Shown here in pieces: positions 1-6,728 of a stretch of 12,287 nucleotides of DNA (positions within the stretch are counted from its first letter, which is position 1; each line of letters opens with the position of its first letter). A program made the translations under genes and the position numbers. Source of the stretch: CAYSSG01 sp964433635 (GTDB taxonomy: Bacteria; Atribacterota; Phoenicimicrobiia; Phoenicimicrobiales; Stramentimicrobiaceae); NCBI GenBank assembly GCA_964433635.1, contig CAYSSG010000052.1, forward strand, positions 1-12,287, read 5' to 3'. The notes under the pieces were generated by a model, which saw nothing but the letters and a program-made list of their open reading frames with translations, was not told the origin of the DNA and did not search any database.

Positions 1-1
1 A

Positions 2-82
2 CCTGGGGATTTACCATTAATTTCTCTGAAAGAGGTGGAAAGTCTAGTCGGAGGATCAGGTTCAGGAAGAGTGCAGAGATAA
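2..82 (+). CDS. Possible C-terminal tail of an upstream gene (partial, unidentified)
   Basis: One frame is open from base 2 to a TAA at 80-82 and gives 26 residues ending in a Gly/Ser-rich stretch (VGGSGSGRVQR). A second frame is open from base 1 to a TAA at 91-93, so the choice of frame is uncertain. The frame ending at 82 has a more protein-like start (PGDLPLISLKEVESLV). I do not recognise a family. It may equally be non-coding sequence. Confidence 0.25.
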   Translation, partial: PGDLPLISLKEVESLVGGSGSGRVQR

Positions 83-95
83 ATACAGAATAAAA

Positions 96-144
96 ATCAG
101 GAAACCCAGGCAATTCTGTTGTTAAGGTTTAAAACCATCCTGAT
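96..144 (+). other. Inverted repeat in the leader of the first dctP
   Basis: ATCAGGA at 96-102 is the exact complement of TCCTGAT at 138-144. Between them AACC (102-106 region) can pair with GGTT (126-129), so a longer imperfect hairpin is possible. No T-run follows, so it is not a standard terminator. It ends seven bases before the AAGGAGGTGATC element at 151-162 and could mark the 5' boundary of a processed transcript. Its function is inferred only. Confidence 0.3.
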
Positions 145-150
145 GTGTTG

Positions 151-162
151 AAGGAGGTGATC
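151..162 (+). promoter_or_regulatory. Orphan strong Shine-Dalgarno element, STAB-SD-like
   Basis: AAGGAGGTGATC is a full-length match to the anti-Shine-Dalgarno region of 16S rRNA, but no open frame of useful length begins within reach. The nearest downstream gene starts at 256, with its own AGGAGG at 241-246. The core GGAGGTGA (153-160) lies 103 bases upstream of that start. The same core recurs 100 and 101 bases upstream of the other two binding-protein genes. In Bacillus, such ribosome-binding 'STAB-SD' sites upstream of the real start are known to protect mRNA 5' ends. That role here is inference. Confidence 0.45.
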
Positions 163-255
163 TGCTGAGAAAAATTGAAAGAAGTTAAATGTTTATAACT
201 TCAATGAGTCATTTAAGTAAAAATTAAAATGAAGTCATTCAGGAGGAAAGATGAA

Positions 256-1251
256 ATGAAAAAAATAAGCATGATTTTACTGATCGTTTTGATACTGACA
301 TCAGTCTGCTCTTTGATGGTGTCAGCCCAGGCAAAATATGTGTTAAAGTTTAACCATGTATTATCACCGAACGAACCCTACCATCAGGGTTTTCTCAATT
401 GGGCTGAACGGGTGAAAGAAAGGACAAACGGTGAATTAGAGGTTCAGGTCTTCCACAGCGCGCAGCTGGGTGTGGAAGAAGACATCATAGAGCAGATCCG
501 TCAGGGAGTTAATGTGGGCCAGAATACCGATTCTGCACGTCTGGGAAATTATATTCCCGGAATTGCAGTCATGAACGGACCCTATTTTGTAAATAGTATC
601 GAAGATGTGGTGAAGTTAAATGAACTTGAGACAGTAAAGAAATGGAATGAGGAGTTAGCTACTGAATACGGCCTGAAGGTCCTTTCCTTTAATTGGGTGC
701 AGGGCTTCAGGCATTTTATGACCAATAAGCCGATTAAGTCACCTGAAGACTTGAAAGGGCTTCGTATCAGGACTCCCCCGGCTCCGATTTGGTCTGAATC
801 TGTCAGGGCATTGGGTGCAGTACCCACCGCTATTAATTTTGGGGAAATTTATACCGCAGTACAACAGAAAGCAGCGGATGGAGCGGAATTGGTTTATGCT
901 AATATCTTTGGTGCCAGCCTCTTTGAAGTGCTGAAATATGTCTGCGAAACCAAGCATTTCCTGTTGATTAACTTTGAGGTGGTAAGTGCCAAATGGTTTG
1001 ACAGCCTGCCGGAAGAATATCAGAAGATATTAGTTGAAGAATGCGACCGTGCCGGACTGGAAACCTCCTATGCCATGGAAGAGCAGATACCTGACTTTAG
1101 AAAGAGAGCCGAGGAAAAGGGCATGATCATTATTCCAACTGAGGAAATTGATATTGAAGCATTTAAAGAAGCAGGCAAAGCTGCTTATGAAGTACTGGGC
1201 ATTTCCGATGTCAGGGAGAATATTATTAAGGAATTAGAGGCTTTACCATAA
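256..1251 (+). CDS. dctP: TRAP transporter substrate-binding protein, DctP family
   Basis: A secreted binding protein that captures a carboxylate-type ligand outside the membrane for the DctQM permease encoded downstream. The ATG at 256 is preferred over the in-frame ATG at 229, because AGGAGG at 241-246 sits at ideal distance and the protein then begins directly with a signal peptide (MKKISMILLIVLILTSVCSL, likely cut after AQA, residue 26). The 331-residue length is typical. The DctP core is clear: FRHFMTN (R152), LKGLRIRTP with R172 at the usual carboxylate-clamping position, then NFGEIYTAVQQ (E197, Y199) and DGAE. The ligand cannot be read from the sequence; sugar acids, keto acids and dicarboxylates are all possible. 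A hairpin and a 271-base gap separate it from dctQ, which fits the usual excess of binding protein over membrane subunits. Confidence 0.93.
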   Translation: MKKISMILLIVLILTSVCSLMVSAQAKYVLKFNHVLSPNEPYHQGFLNWAERVKERTNGELEVQVFHSAQLGVEEDIIEQIRQGVNVGQNTDSARLGNYIPGIAVMNGPYFVNSIEDVVKLNELETVKKWNEELATEYGLKVLSFNWVQGFRHFMTNKPIKSPEDLKGLRIRTPPAPIWSESVRALGAVPTAINFGEIYTAVQQKAADGAELVYANIFGASLFEVLKYVCETKHFLLINFEVVSAKWFDSLPEEYQKILVEECDRAGLETSYAMEEQIPDFRKRAEEKGMIIIPTEEIDIEAFKEAGKAAYEVLGISDVRENIIKELEALP

Positions 1252-1301
1252 GTAAATCCTGAGTCTGTATTTACTTAAAAACACTTTCTGTGTGAAAATA
1301 A

Positions 1302-1355
1302 GAGGGCAAAGTGGTAATGATAACTTTGAAATGATCATCAATAGACTTTGCCCTC
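1302..1355 (+). terminator. Long stem-loop after dctP (partial terminator or 3' stabiliser)
   Basis: GAGGGCAAAGT at 1302-1312 is perfectly complementary to ACTTTGCCCTC at 1345-1355, giving an 11-bp stem with a 32-base loop. The loop contains ATGAT/ATCAT, which can pair further. The T-rich stretch begins only about ten bases after the stem (1365 onward), so it is not a textbook Rho-independent terminator. Its place, 50 bases after the dctP stop and ahead of dctQM, suggests attenuation of read-through or protection of the dctP mRNA 3' end. Confidence 0.55.
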
Positions 1356-1416
1356 ACGTAATCCTATTTTTATCATATTTTTACGAAAACATTTCATTTT
1401 TTCATCAAAATATCTA

Positions 1417-1453
1417 TATAATTCTTCTTGATTGAAAATTGAATCAATCAAGA
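1417..1453 (+). promoter_or_regulatory. Candidate dctQM promoter -10 with adjacent operator-like inverted repeat
   Basis: A perfect TATAAT lies at 1417-1422, without a convincing -35 box at the normal distance. Directly downstream, TCTTGATTGA (1426-1435) and TCAATCAAGA (1444-1453) form a perfect 10-bp inverted repeat with an 8-base spacer. It would cover the transcription start if TATAAT is used. This is the geometry of a repressor operator. A plain mRNA hairpin is the alternative. The rest of the dctP-dctQ gap (1252-1522) is AT-rich with no gene. Confidence 0.35.
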
Positions 1454-1522
1454 TATGAATTCTCGGGAAATAATAACGATAGACTGATTCTTAATTTTAC
1501 ATCATAGACAGGGGGAATGCGT

Positions 1523-2041
1523 GTGAATAAGTTTATAAAAGCGTATGAATTTATCGGTTATGCGGAGAATTTTCTGTCCAGTTTATTTTTCATTGTGATG
1601 GTGTGCATTATCTTTGCAGCAGGATTTGGGAGAACACTCGGTTATCCGCTTGGATGGGCAATGGATACCTCGACCTTTCTTTTTGCCTGGGCGGTTTTTT
1701 TCAGTGCCGATCTTGCCATGCGGAAGAATCGGCATGTGAATGTTGAAATACTGGTCAACAAATTTCCCAGGAAAATACAAAACTATATTACATTATTGAA
1801 TTATGTCATTATCATTATTTTTTTAGTTTTTTTAATTGTTTATGGAATAAAGCTCTGTTTTATTACAAGATTCAGGGCTTATCAGGGCATTCCCGGATTT
1901 AGTTATACCTGGGTTACCTTAAGTATTCCCGTGGGATGCACCTCACTTGTTATCACGATTCTGTTGAAAATATGGAATTTAGTGAAAAGTGAGCAGATTA
2001 AACTGCCACTGCTTAGGATGACACATTCCCTGATTGACTAA
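1523..2041 (+). CDS. dctQ: TRAP transporter small membrane subunit, DctQ family
   Basis: The four-helix small subunit that pairs with DctM in the cytoplasmic membrane. Hydrophobic segments lie near residues 13-36, 48-65, 88-111 and 127-150 of 172. The DctQ signature is present: WAVFFSADLAMRKNRHVNVE (56-75) follows helix 2, and a GFSYTWVTLSIPVG segment (125-138) precedes the last helix. The GTG at 1523 is chosen because GGGGGA at 1511-1516 is six bases before it. The ATG at 1517 in the same frame would touch the Shine-Dalgarno sequence and adds only two residues. The stop overlaps the ribosome binding site of dctM, so the two are probably translationally coupled. The fold and role are secure; the substrate is not. 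Confidence 0.88.
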   Translation: MNKFIKAYEFIGYAENFLSSLFFIVMVCIIFAAGFGRTLGYPLGWAMDTSTFLFAWAVFFSADLAMRKNRHVNVEILVNKFPRKIQNYITLLNYVIIIIFLVFLIVYGIKLCFITRFRAYQGIPGFSYTWVTLSIPVGCTSLVITILLKIWNLVKSEQIKLPLLRMTHSLID

Positions 2042-2053
2042 GGAGGAATCATC

Positions 2054-3334
2054 ATGTTGCTGGTCTTCATTTTATTTGTCATTTTTTTATTGCTGGGAAT
2101 GCCGGTAGCCTTTGCAATCGGGATATCGGGATTTGTCTTTTTTATCCAGCAGCCAACCTTACCGTTTACCATGCCGGTTCAATTAATACTTTCTCAGACC
2201 CAGAACTTTACTTTACTGGCTATACCGACTTTTATCTTTGCCGGTAATCTGATGAATAACACCGGGATAACCCGGAGACTTGTTAAATTGTCTTCTGTTT
2301 TAGTGGGGCATAAACCAGGTGCGCTTGCTCATACCAGTGTCGTGATGAGTACCATGATGGGCGGTGTCTCCGGTTCGGCAATTGCTGATGCCTCTATGGA
2401 ATCACGCATACTGGGACCGGATATGACAAAACAGGGTTATGCTCGTGGTTATTCGGCTGGTATCAACGGATTTTCAGCCCTGATTACCATATCCATACCA
2501 CCCAGTATCGGTATGGTATTATATGGCAGCATCGGTGAGGTATCCATCGGACGCCTTTTTGCCGGTGGGATTGTTCCCGGTCTTTTGATGATGACTTTCC
2601 TGATGGTTACCGTATCCATTACAGCGAAGAAAAGAGGTTATCGACCTGAACATATAGAAAAAGTACCTGCCAGAGAGGTGATAGCTACCTTTCTGCAAAG
2701 TATATGGGCTATCTTATTCCCGATTATATTGCTGGTCAGTCTGCGCTTTGGCCTGTTGCTTCCATCGGAGGCTGGTGCCCTTGCTTCTGTCTATGCCTTT
2801 GCGGTTGGTTTAGTTGTCTATCGAGAATTGACCTGGGAAAAGTTTAAAGATGCCATTTATAATACGATCCTGGATGTCGGCATGATTATGTATTTGATTG
2901 CCCTTTCCGGTCTGGTAAGTTATGGAATTACCTGGGACATGATACCGAATGTATTATCCCAATATCTTCTGGGATTAAGCGAGAATCCTCTCATCATCAC
3001 CTTCATTATTTTACTCTTCCTGTTATTTTTGGGAACAGTCATGGATTCAACCGTTATTATATTATTGTTAACCTCTATCCTGGTTCCTATTATGAAGTCG
3101 ATCGGTGTGGATTTAGTATTTTTTGGTGTTGTCATGGTGATTACCTGTGCCATCGGACTATTAACGCCACCGGTAGGGGTAGCCATGTATTCCGTTTGCT
3201 CCATTATGGATTGTTCCATAGGAGATTTTGTCAAAGAAAGCTGGCCTTTTTTCTTAGCTGTAGTATCTGTCATTATTTTATGTGTATTATTCCCGGATAT
3301 CGTTACCTTTGTTCCTGACCTGATTTTCGGTTAA
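2054..3334 (+). CDS. dctM: TRAP transporter large membrane subunit, DctM family
   Basis: The ion-coupled permease subunit of the TRAP transporter, 426 residues, the usual family length, with about eleven to twelve hydrophobic segments. Family motifs are easy to see: LLAIPTFIFAGNLM (54-67), GGVSGSAIADASM (103-115), a PPSIGMVLYGS stretch (149-159), SIGRLFAGGIVPG (164-176) in the first half, and GLLTPPVGVAMY (368-379) near the end of the second half. These include the conserved GSA and TPPVG elements of the elevator domain. AGGAGG at 2041-2046 is eight bases upstream of the ATG and overlaps the dctQ stop. It imports the ligand delivered by DctP, probably with Na+ as known for the family. Only 59 bases separate it from the next gene, so the dehydrogenases are likely in the same operon. 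Confidence 0.95.
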   Translation: MLLVFILFVIFLLLGMPVAFAIGISGFVFFIQQPTLPFTMPVQLILSQTQNFTLLAIPTFIFAGNLMNNTGITRRLVKLSSVLVGHKPGALAHTSVVMSTMMGGVSGSAIADASMESRILGPDMTKQGYARGYSAGINGFSALITISIPPSIGMVLYGSIGEVSIGRLFAGGIVPGLLMMTFLMVTVSITAKKRGYRPEHIEKVPAREVIATFLQSIWAILFPIILLVSLRFGLLLPSEAGALASVYAFAVGLVVYRELTWEKFKDAIYNTILDVGMIMYLIALSGLVSYGITWDMIPNVLSQYLLGLSENPLIITFIILLFLLFLGTVMDSTVIILLLTSILVPIMKSIGVDLVFFGVVMVITCAIGLLTPPVGVAMYSVCSIMDCSIGDFVKESWPFFLAVVSVIILCVLFPDIVTFVPDLIFG

Positions 3335-3393
3335 GAAAATAAAATGGTGACAGGAAAAAATAAAATCATTATATTAAAAAAGGAGACCATTCT

Positions 3394-4365
3394 ATGAGGG
3401 ATAAAAAATTTAAAATTGTCATTACCGATTGTGACCATCCTTCTGTGGAAATAGAAAAAGATATTTTCAGTGAAATTAATCATGAATTTTATCTGGAATC
3501 CTGCCAAACAGAAGATGATGTCATTGCCGTCGCAGCAGATGCAGATGGAATTATGAATCAGTATGCCCCTTTTACCAGAAGAGTCATTGAGTCCTTAAAG
3601 ATGTGTAAAGTCATCTGCCGTTATGGTGTTGGTGTAGACAATATTGATCTTGAAGCAGCTACGGAACATCATATCATTGTAGCCAATGTGCCGGATTATT
3701 GCATTGACGAGGTTTCCACGCATACCTTAGGGCTTATCCTGGCCAGTGCCAGAAAGATAACCTTTTTAGATCGAAGAATCAGGGAGAAAGTATGGGATTT
3801 TACTATTGCAAAGCCAATTTTCCGGACACAGGGTAAAATATTAGGTCTTTTTGGATTAGGGAAGATTGCCAGAATGGTTGCCCAAAAAGCGCTGGGATTT
3901 GGATTTAAGGTGATTGCCTATGATCCTTATGTTTCTGTATCGGACAGTAAGATAGAGATGGTGGACCTTGAGCATCTGTTGTCTGATTCAGATTTTATCT
4001 CCATCCATGTTCCCTTAACAGAGGAAACGAAGCATTCTTTCGGTGAGCGTGAGCTAGGAAGGATGAAAAAAAATGCATTTCTGATTAACACCTCCCGGGG
4101 ACCCATTGTTGATGAAAAGGCCCTTTATAAAGCATTAAAAGAGAAGTGGATTGCTGGTGCAGCGTTGGATGTCATGGAGAAAGAACCCCCTTCTTGGGAA
4201 GATCCATTGTTGAAGTTTGAGAATGTCATCATGACTCCGCATATTTCTTTTTATTCGGAGGAATCCTATAGAGAGCTAAAAACAAAAGCTGCCGGGGCAG
4301 TGCTTGCGGTCTTAAAAGGAGAGAGACCTCTCTCAGTTGCAAACCCACAGGTATTGAAAAAATAA
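3394..4365 (+). CDS. D-isomer-specific 2-hydroxyacid dehydrogenase, CtBP/phosphoglycerate dehydrogenase-like
   Basis: A cytoplasmic NAD-dependent enzyme that interconverts a 2-hydroxy acid and a 2-keto acid. The 323-residue protein has the family layout. The N-terminal catalytic half contains CRYGVGVDNIDLEAAT (75-90) and NVPDYCIDEVSTH (98-110). The Rossmann domain has GLFGLGKIA (151-159) and AYDPY (175-179), with D177 after the second strand favouring NAD over NADP. The catalytic triad is complete: R235 in INTSRGP, E264 in MEKEPP and H283 in MTPHIS. The wording of these motifs resembles the bacterial C-terminal-binding-protein-like branch rather than SerA, and there is no ACT domain. AAGGAG lies just upstream of the ATG. 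Its place behind dctPQM suggests that it acts on the imported acid or a product. The substrate is unknown. Confidence 0.9.
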   Translation: MRDKKFKIVITDCDHPSVEIEKDIFSEINHEFYLESCQTEDDVIAVAADADGIMNQYAPFTRRVIESLKMCKVICRYGVGVDNIDLEAATEHHIIVANVPDYCIDEVSTHTLGLILASARKITFLDRRIREKVWDFTIAKPIFRTQGKILGLFGLGKIARMVAQKALGFGFKVIAYDPYVSVSDSKIEMVDLEHLLSDSDFISIHVPLTEETKHSFGERELGRMKKNAFLINTSRGPIVDEKALYKALKEKWIAGAALDVMEKEPPSWEDPLLKFENVIMTPHISFYSEESYRELKTKAAGAVLAVLKGERPLSVANPQVLKK

Positions 4366-4389
4366 ATGATGTTTAGAAGGAGATAAAGA

Positions 4390-5136
4390 ATGGATTTAAA
4401 AGATAAAATAGCCATCATCACCGGTGCTGGTAGGGGAATAGGCAGGGCCATTGCCATGACGCTTGCACGAGAGGGAGCAAGTGTCATCATCAGTGATATT
4501 GATTTGAAATCCGCAGAAGAGACAGCAAAAGAAATCAACGAGCAGGGACAGAAAGCCCTGGCTTTTCAGGTAGATGTATCTGACAGCAAAGATGTGAAGC
4601 AGATGGTGGATACAGTCATCAGAAAACTGGGGAGAATTGATATCCTGGTAAATAATGCTGCCATTATCAGACGCGGTACTATTGAAGATCTCAGTGAAGA
4701 AGATTGGGACCAGGTGATTGCTGTCAATCTCAAGGGCGCTTTCAACTGTATGAAAGCTGTTGTGGGATCGATGAAAAAGCAGAGATACGGGAAAATAGTC
4801 AATATCTCCTCTGTCGCAGGAAAGGTAGGAGACTTGGCCTCCGCTCCCTGTTATGGTGCTTCCAAGGCAGGAATGGCCTGTCTGGGAAAATCCCTGGCAA
4901 GAGAGCTGGCTTCCTATAATATTAATGTAAATGTTATTGCCCCTCATGCCATAGAGACAGATATGAGTAGAGAATGGTCTGAAGAAAAAAGAAAAAGTGT
5001 TATTGCAGATATACCACTTGGCAGAATGGGAGAGCCGGAGGATATTGCCGAAGCAGTAGCCTTTCTGGTTTCGGATAAGGCAAAATTTATTACCGGAGAA
5101 GTCCTGGATGTGAATGGTGGTTATCTGATGGATTAA
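4390..5136 (+). CDS. Short-chain dehydrogenase/reductase, classical SDR (FabG-like)
   Basis: A classical 248-residue SDR oxidoreductase, cytoplasmic and probably tetrameric like its family. The cofactor motif TGAGRGIG is at 11-18. D36 at the end of the second strand suggests NAD(H) preference. NNA (88-90) and N113 follow, and the catalytic set is S141, Y155 and K159 (YGASK). The end motif FITGEVLDVNGGY is typical. AGAAGGAGAT at 4375-4384 is a very good ribosome binding site. The gene starts 24 bases after the hydroxyacid dehydrogenase stop, so they are co-transcribed. In catabolic clusters, SDRs of this type oxidise sugar acids or polyols to keto compounds; a fatty-acid synthesis role is unlikely in this setting. 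The substrate cannot be assigned. Confidence 0.92.
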   Translation: MDLKDKIAIITGAGRGIGRAIAMTLAREGASVIISDIDLKSAEETAKEINEQGQKALAFQVDVSDSKDVKQMVDTVIRKLGRIDILVNNAAIIRRGTIEDLSEEDWDQVIAVNLKGAFNCMKAVVGSMKKQRYGKIVNISSVAGKVGDLASAPCYGASKAGMACLGKSLARELASYNINVNVIAPHAIETDMSREWSEEKRKSVIADIPLGRMGEPEDIAEAVAFLVSDKAKFITGEVLDVNGGYLMD

Positions 5137-5236
5137 GAGGCATCAATAAATGTGATCTGTTTCTATATTATCTGTATTGAAGAATTAAAAATTCATTTCT
5201 AATAGGTTAGTTAAAACGGTAGGGAGGTTTACCAAT

Positions 5237-6427
5237 ATGAGCGAACCTATTCGAATCGGAATGGTAGGTAGTCGTTTTGCTGCTCAGTTTCATTATGTTG
5301 CTTATCAGAGGGTAACTGGTATCGATGTAGAAGTAGTTGGAGTTACTTCGCCTACAAAAGAGCATTGTGAATTTTTTGCCCGGCTATGCGGGATAACGTC
5401 TTTTTATTCCCTGGAAGATCTACTTCCCGAGGTAGATGTTATTGACATATGTACACCGGTATATGCCCACGAGGAAGTATCCATAAAATCTCTGGAAGCG
5501 GGAAAGCATGTAGTCGTTGAAAAGCCTTTTACGGGATATTTTGGACCTTCTGGGGATAAAAGTTTTCAGGGGAATCAATTTCCAAAGGAAAAGATGTTAG
5601 AGAGTGCGATTGCCAGCGCAAGGCGTATCATCGCAGCTGCTTTAAGAAGTGGGAAGAAAATTTGTTATGCGGAAAATTGGATTTATGCACCGGTTATTCA
5701 GAAGGAAGCCGAGATTATCACTAAAACCAAAGCCCAGATTCTTTGGGCTTTAGGAGATCAATCCCATTCAGGCAGTCTTTCTCCGGCCTATGGGAGCTGG
5801 AAATTATCAGGAGGAGGATCAATCGTAGGCAAGAGCTGTCATCCTCTTACAGCTGTTCTCTATTTAAAACAGGTTGAGGGTCTGGCCCGAAATGGCAAGG
5901 CGATTCGTCCCAGGACCGTCAGTGCCCGTACTCATGAGATTACCCGTAATCCAAAATTTGTTGATAGAGGTTTTCTGCGAACCGATTATGAGGATATTGA
6001 GGATTACGGTCATCTCCATGTTGTTTTCGACGATGGCATGATTGCTGACATCTTTGCTTCCGAATTAGTGATGGGTGGTGTTCATAACAGGTTGGAATTC
6101 TTTGCGAATAATCATCGTACTTGTTGTAATATGAGTCCCACAAATTCGATGGAGCTCTATAATCCGGAAGAAGAGCAGTTAAGAGACATTTACGTGATGG
6201 AGAAGATTGGCACAAAGCAGGGTTGGTCTAATCCTGCTCCGGATGAGAATTGGATGTTCGGTTATCCCCAGGAGATTCAGGACTTTATGGAAGCCATTGC
6301 CGACGGAAGGGAGCCCAAATCAGGAATGCTGGCAGCAAGTGATGCCGTAGGCGTTCTCTATGCAGCATATGTTTCGGCAGAACGGAAAGGTGAGGAAGTA
6401 GAAATTCCCCTTGATCTTACCATATGA
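5237..6427 (+). CDS. Gfo/Idh/MocA family oxidoreductase
   Basis: A predicted NAD(P)-dependent sugar or cyclitol oxidoreductase of 396 residues, at the long end for the family. The N-terminal Rossmann fold begins at once with IGMVGSRFAAQFH (7-19). Next come DICTP (70-74) and the EKP motif (95-97, K96 being the usual catalytic lysine). The segment 98-125 after EKP is longer than in short members and is rich in Gly, Ser and charged residues. GGGSIVGKSCHP (192-203) with H202 probably supplies the catalytic histidine of the second domain. GGGAGG-like GGGAGGT at 5222-5228 gives the ribosome binding site. A 100-base gap precedes it, so it may be read from the upstream operon or from a weak local promoter. 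It could oxidise the imported sugar acid or a derivative; the substrate is unknown. Confidence 0.9.
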   Translation: MSEPIRIGMVGSRFAAQFHYVAYQRVTGIDVEVVGVTSPTKEHCEFFARLCGITSFYSLEDLLPEVDVIDICTPVYAHEEVSIKSLEAGKHVVVEKPFTGYFGPSGDKSFQGNQFPKEKMLESAIASARRIIAAALRSGKKICYAENWIYAPVIQKEAEIITKTKAQILWALGDQSHSGSLSPAYGSWKLSGGGSIVGKSCHPLTAVLYLKQVEGLARNGKAIRPRTVSARTHEITRNPKFVDRGFLRTDYEDIEDYGHLHVVFDDGMIADIFASELVMGGVHNRLEFFANNHRTCCNMSPTNSMELYNPEEEQLRDIYVMEKIGTKQGWSNPAPDENWMFGYPQEIQDFMEAIADGREPKSGMLAASDAVGVLYAAYVSAERKGEEVEIPLDLTI

Positions 6428-6446
6428 GCGTATAGGGTGATATTTT

Positions 6447-6474
6447 TTGACATTTCAGGATTTTGTACTATAAT
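6447..6474 (+). promoter_or_regulatory. Strong sigma-A (sigma-70-type) promoter for the second half of the locus
   Basis: TTGACA at 6447-6452 and TATAAT at 6469-6474 both match the consensus perfectly, with a 16-base spacer. It begins 20 bases after the Gfo/Idh/MocA stop and should start a transcript near 6481 with a leader of about 250 bases before the second dctP-type gene. A second TATAAT lies at 6489-6494, within a repeated ACTATAAT exactly 20 bases downstream, but lacks a -35. The 301-base gap (6428-6728) holds this promoter, the inverted repeat at 6503-6523 and the GGAGGTGA element at 6629, and no convincing gene. Confidence 0.75.
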
Positions 6475-6502
6475 GAGGGCAGAAAAACTATAATACAGAA
6501 GT

Positions 6503-6523
6503 TATTTCTATATTGTAGAAATA
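6503..6523 (+). promoter_or_regulatory. Operator-like palindrome downstream of the promoter
   Basis: TATTTCTA (6503-6510) and TAGAAATA (6516-6523) form a perfect 8-bp inverted repeat around a 5-base centre. It begins about 22 bases after the predicted transcription start, where a bound repressor could block elongation. A related palindrome, TTCTACA...TGTAGAGAA, precedes tctC (9029-9052). Part of the left arm (TTTCTATATT) recurs at 5160-5169 ahead of the Gfo/Idh/MocA gene. The regulator is unknown. A simple mRNA hairpin is the alternative. Confidence 0.4.
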
Positions 6524-6626
6524 TATAAAATCAATAGCCTTTCAAAGTAATTTTTGTACCACAAATATACCAGCCAAATGATTTTTTCTATTACCTTTTC
6601 CATGGTTACAGGGCTTAATATCAAAT

Positions 6627-6636
6627 GAGGAGGTGA
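6627..6636 (+). promoter_or_regulatory. Orphan Shine-Dalgarno element, STAB-SD-like
   Basis: GAGGAGGTGA contains the core GGAGGTGA at 6629-6636, 100 bases upstream of the ATG at 6729. The frames that could start from it stop within a few codons, so it does not seem to serve a gene. The real ribosome binding site of the next gene is AAAGAGGTG at 6713-6721. It is one of three equally placed copies. Confidence 0.45.
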
Positions 6637-6728
6637 AGTAAGGAATAATAGTTAGTCATTTCAGGATGGACGAAACATATATACCAAAATAGAATTTTTT
6701 AGATTTATTTTTAAAGAGGTGTATAAAA

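Noticed and set aside
151..162. AAGGAGGTGATC as a fragment related to the 16S rRNA 3' end
   Set aside because: The sequence is complementary to the 16S 3' end, not identical to it, and the flanks show no rRNA similarity.
229..255. Upstream ATG as the start of the first dctP
   Set aside because: It would add a charged stretch (MKSFRRKDE) before the signal peptide and has no Shine-Dalgarno. AGGAGG at 241-246 points to the ATG at 256.
2920..3273. 117-codon minus-strand frame
   Set aside because: It is the mirror of the hydrophobic dctM coding sequence, with no ribosome binding site and no protein-like features.
4396..4947. 183-codon reading frame on the minus strand
   Set aside because: It lies wholly within the SDR gene, whose motifs are complete in the + frame. 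The minus-strand product has no domain or start signal.
6666..6692. Eight-codon leader peptide MDETYIPK before the second dctP-type gene
   Set aside because: It has no ribosome binding site at proper distance, no regulatory codon run and no attenuator structure after it.
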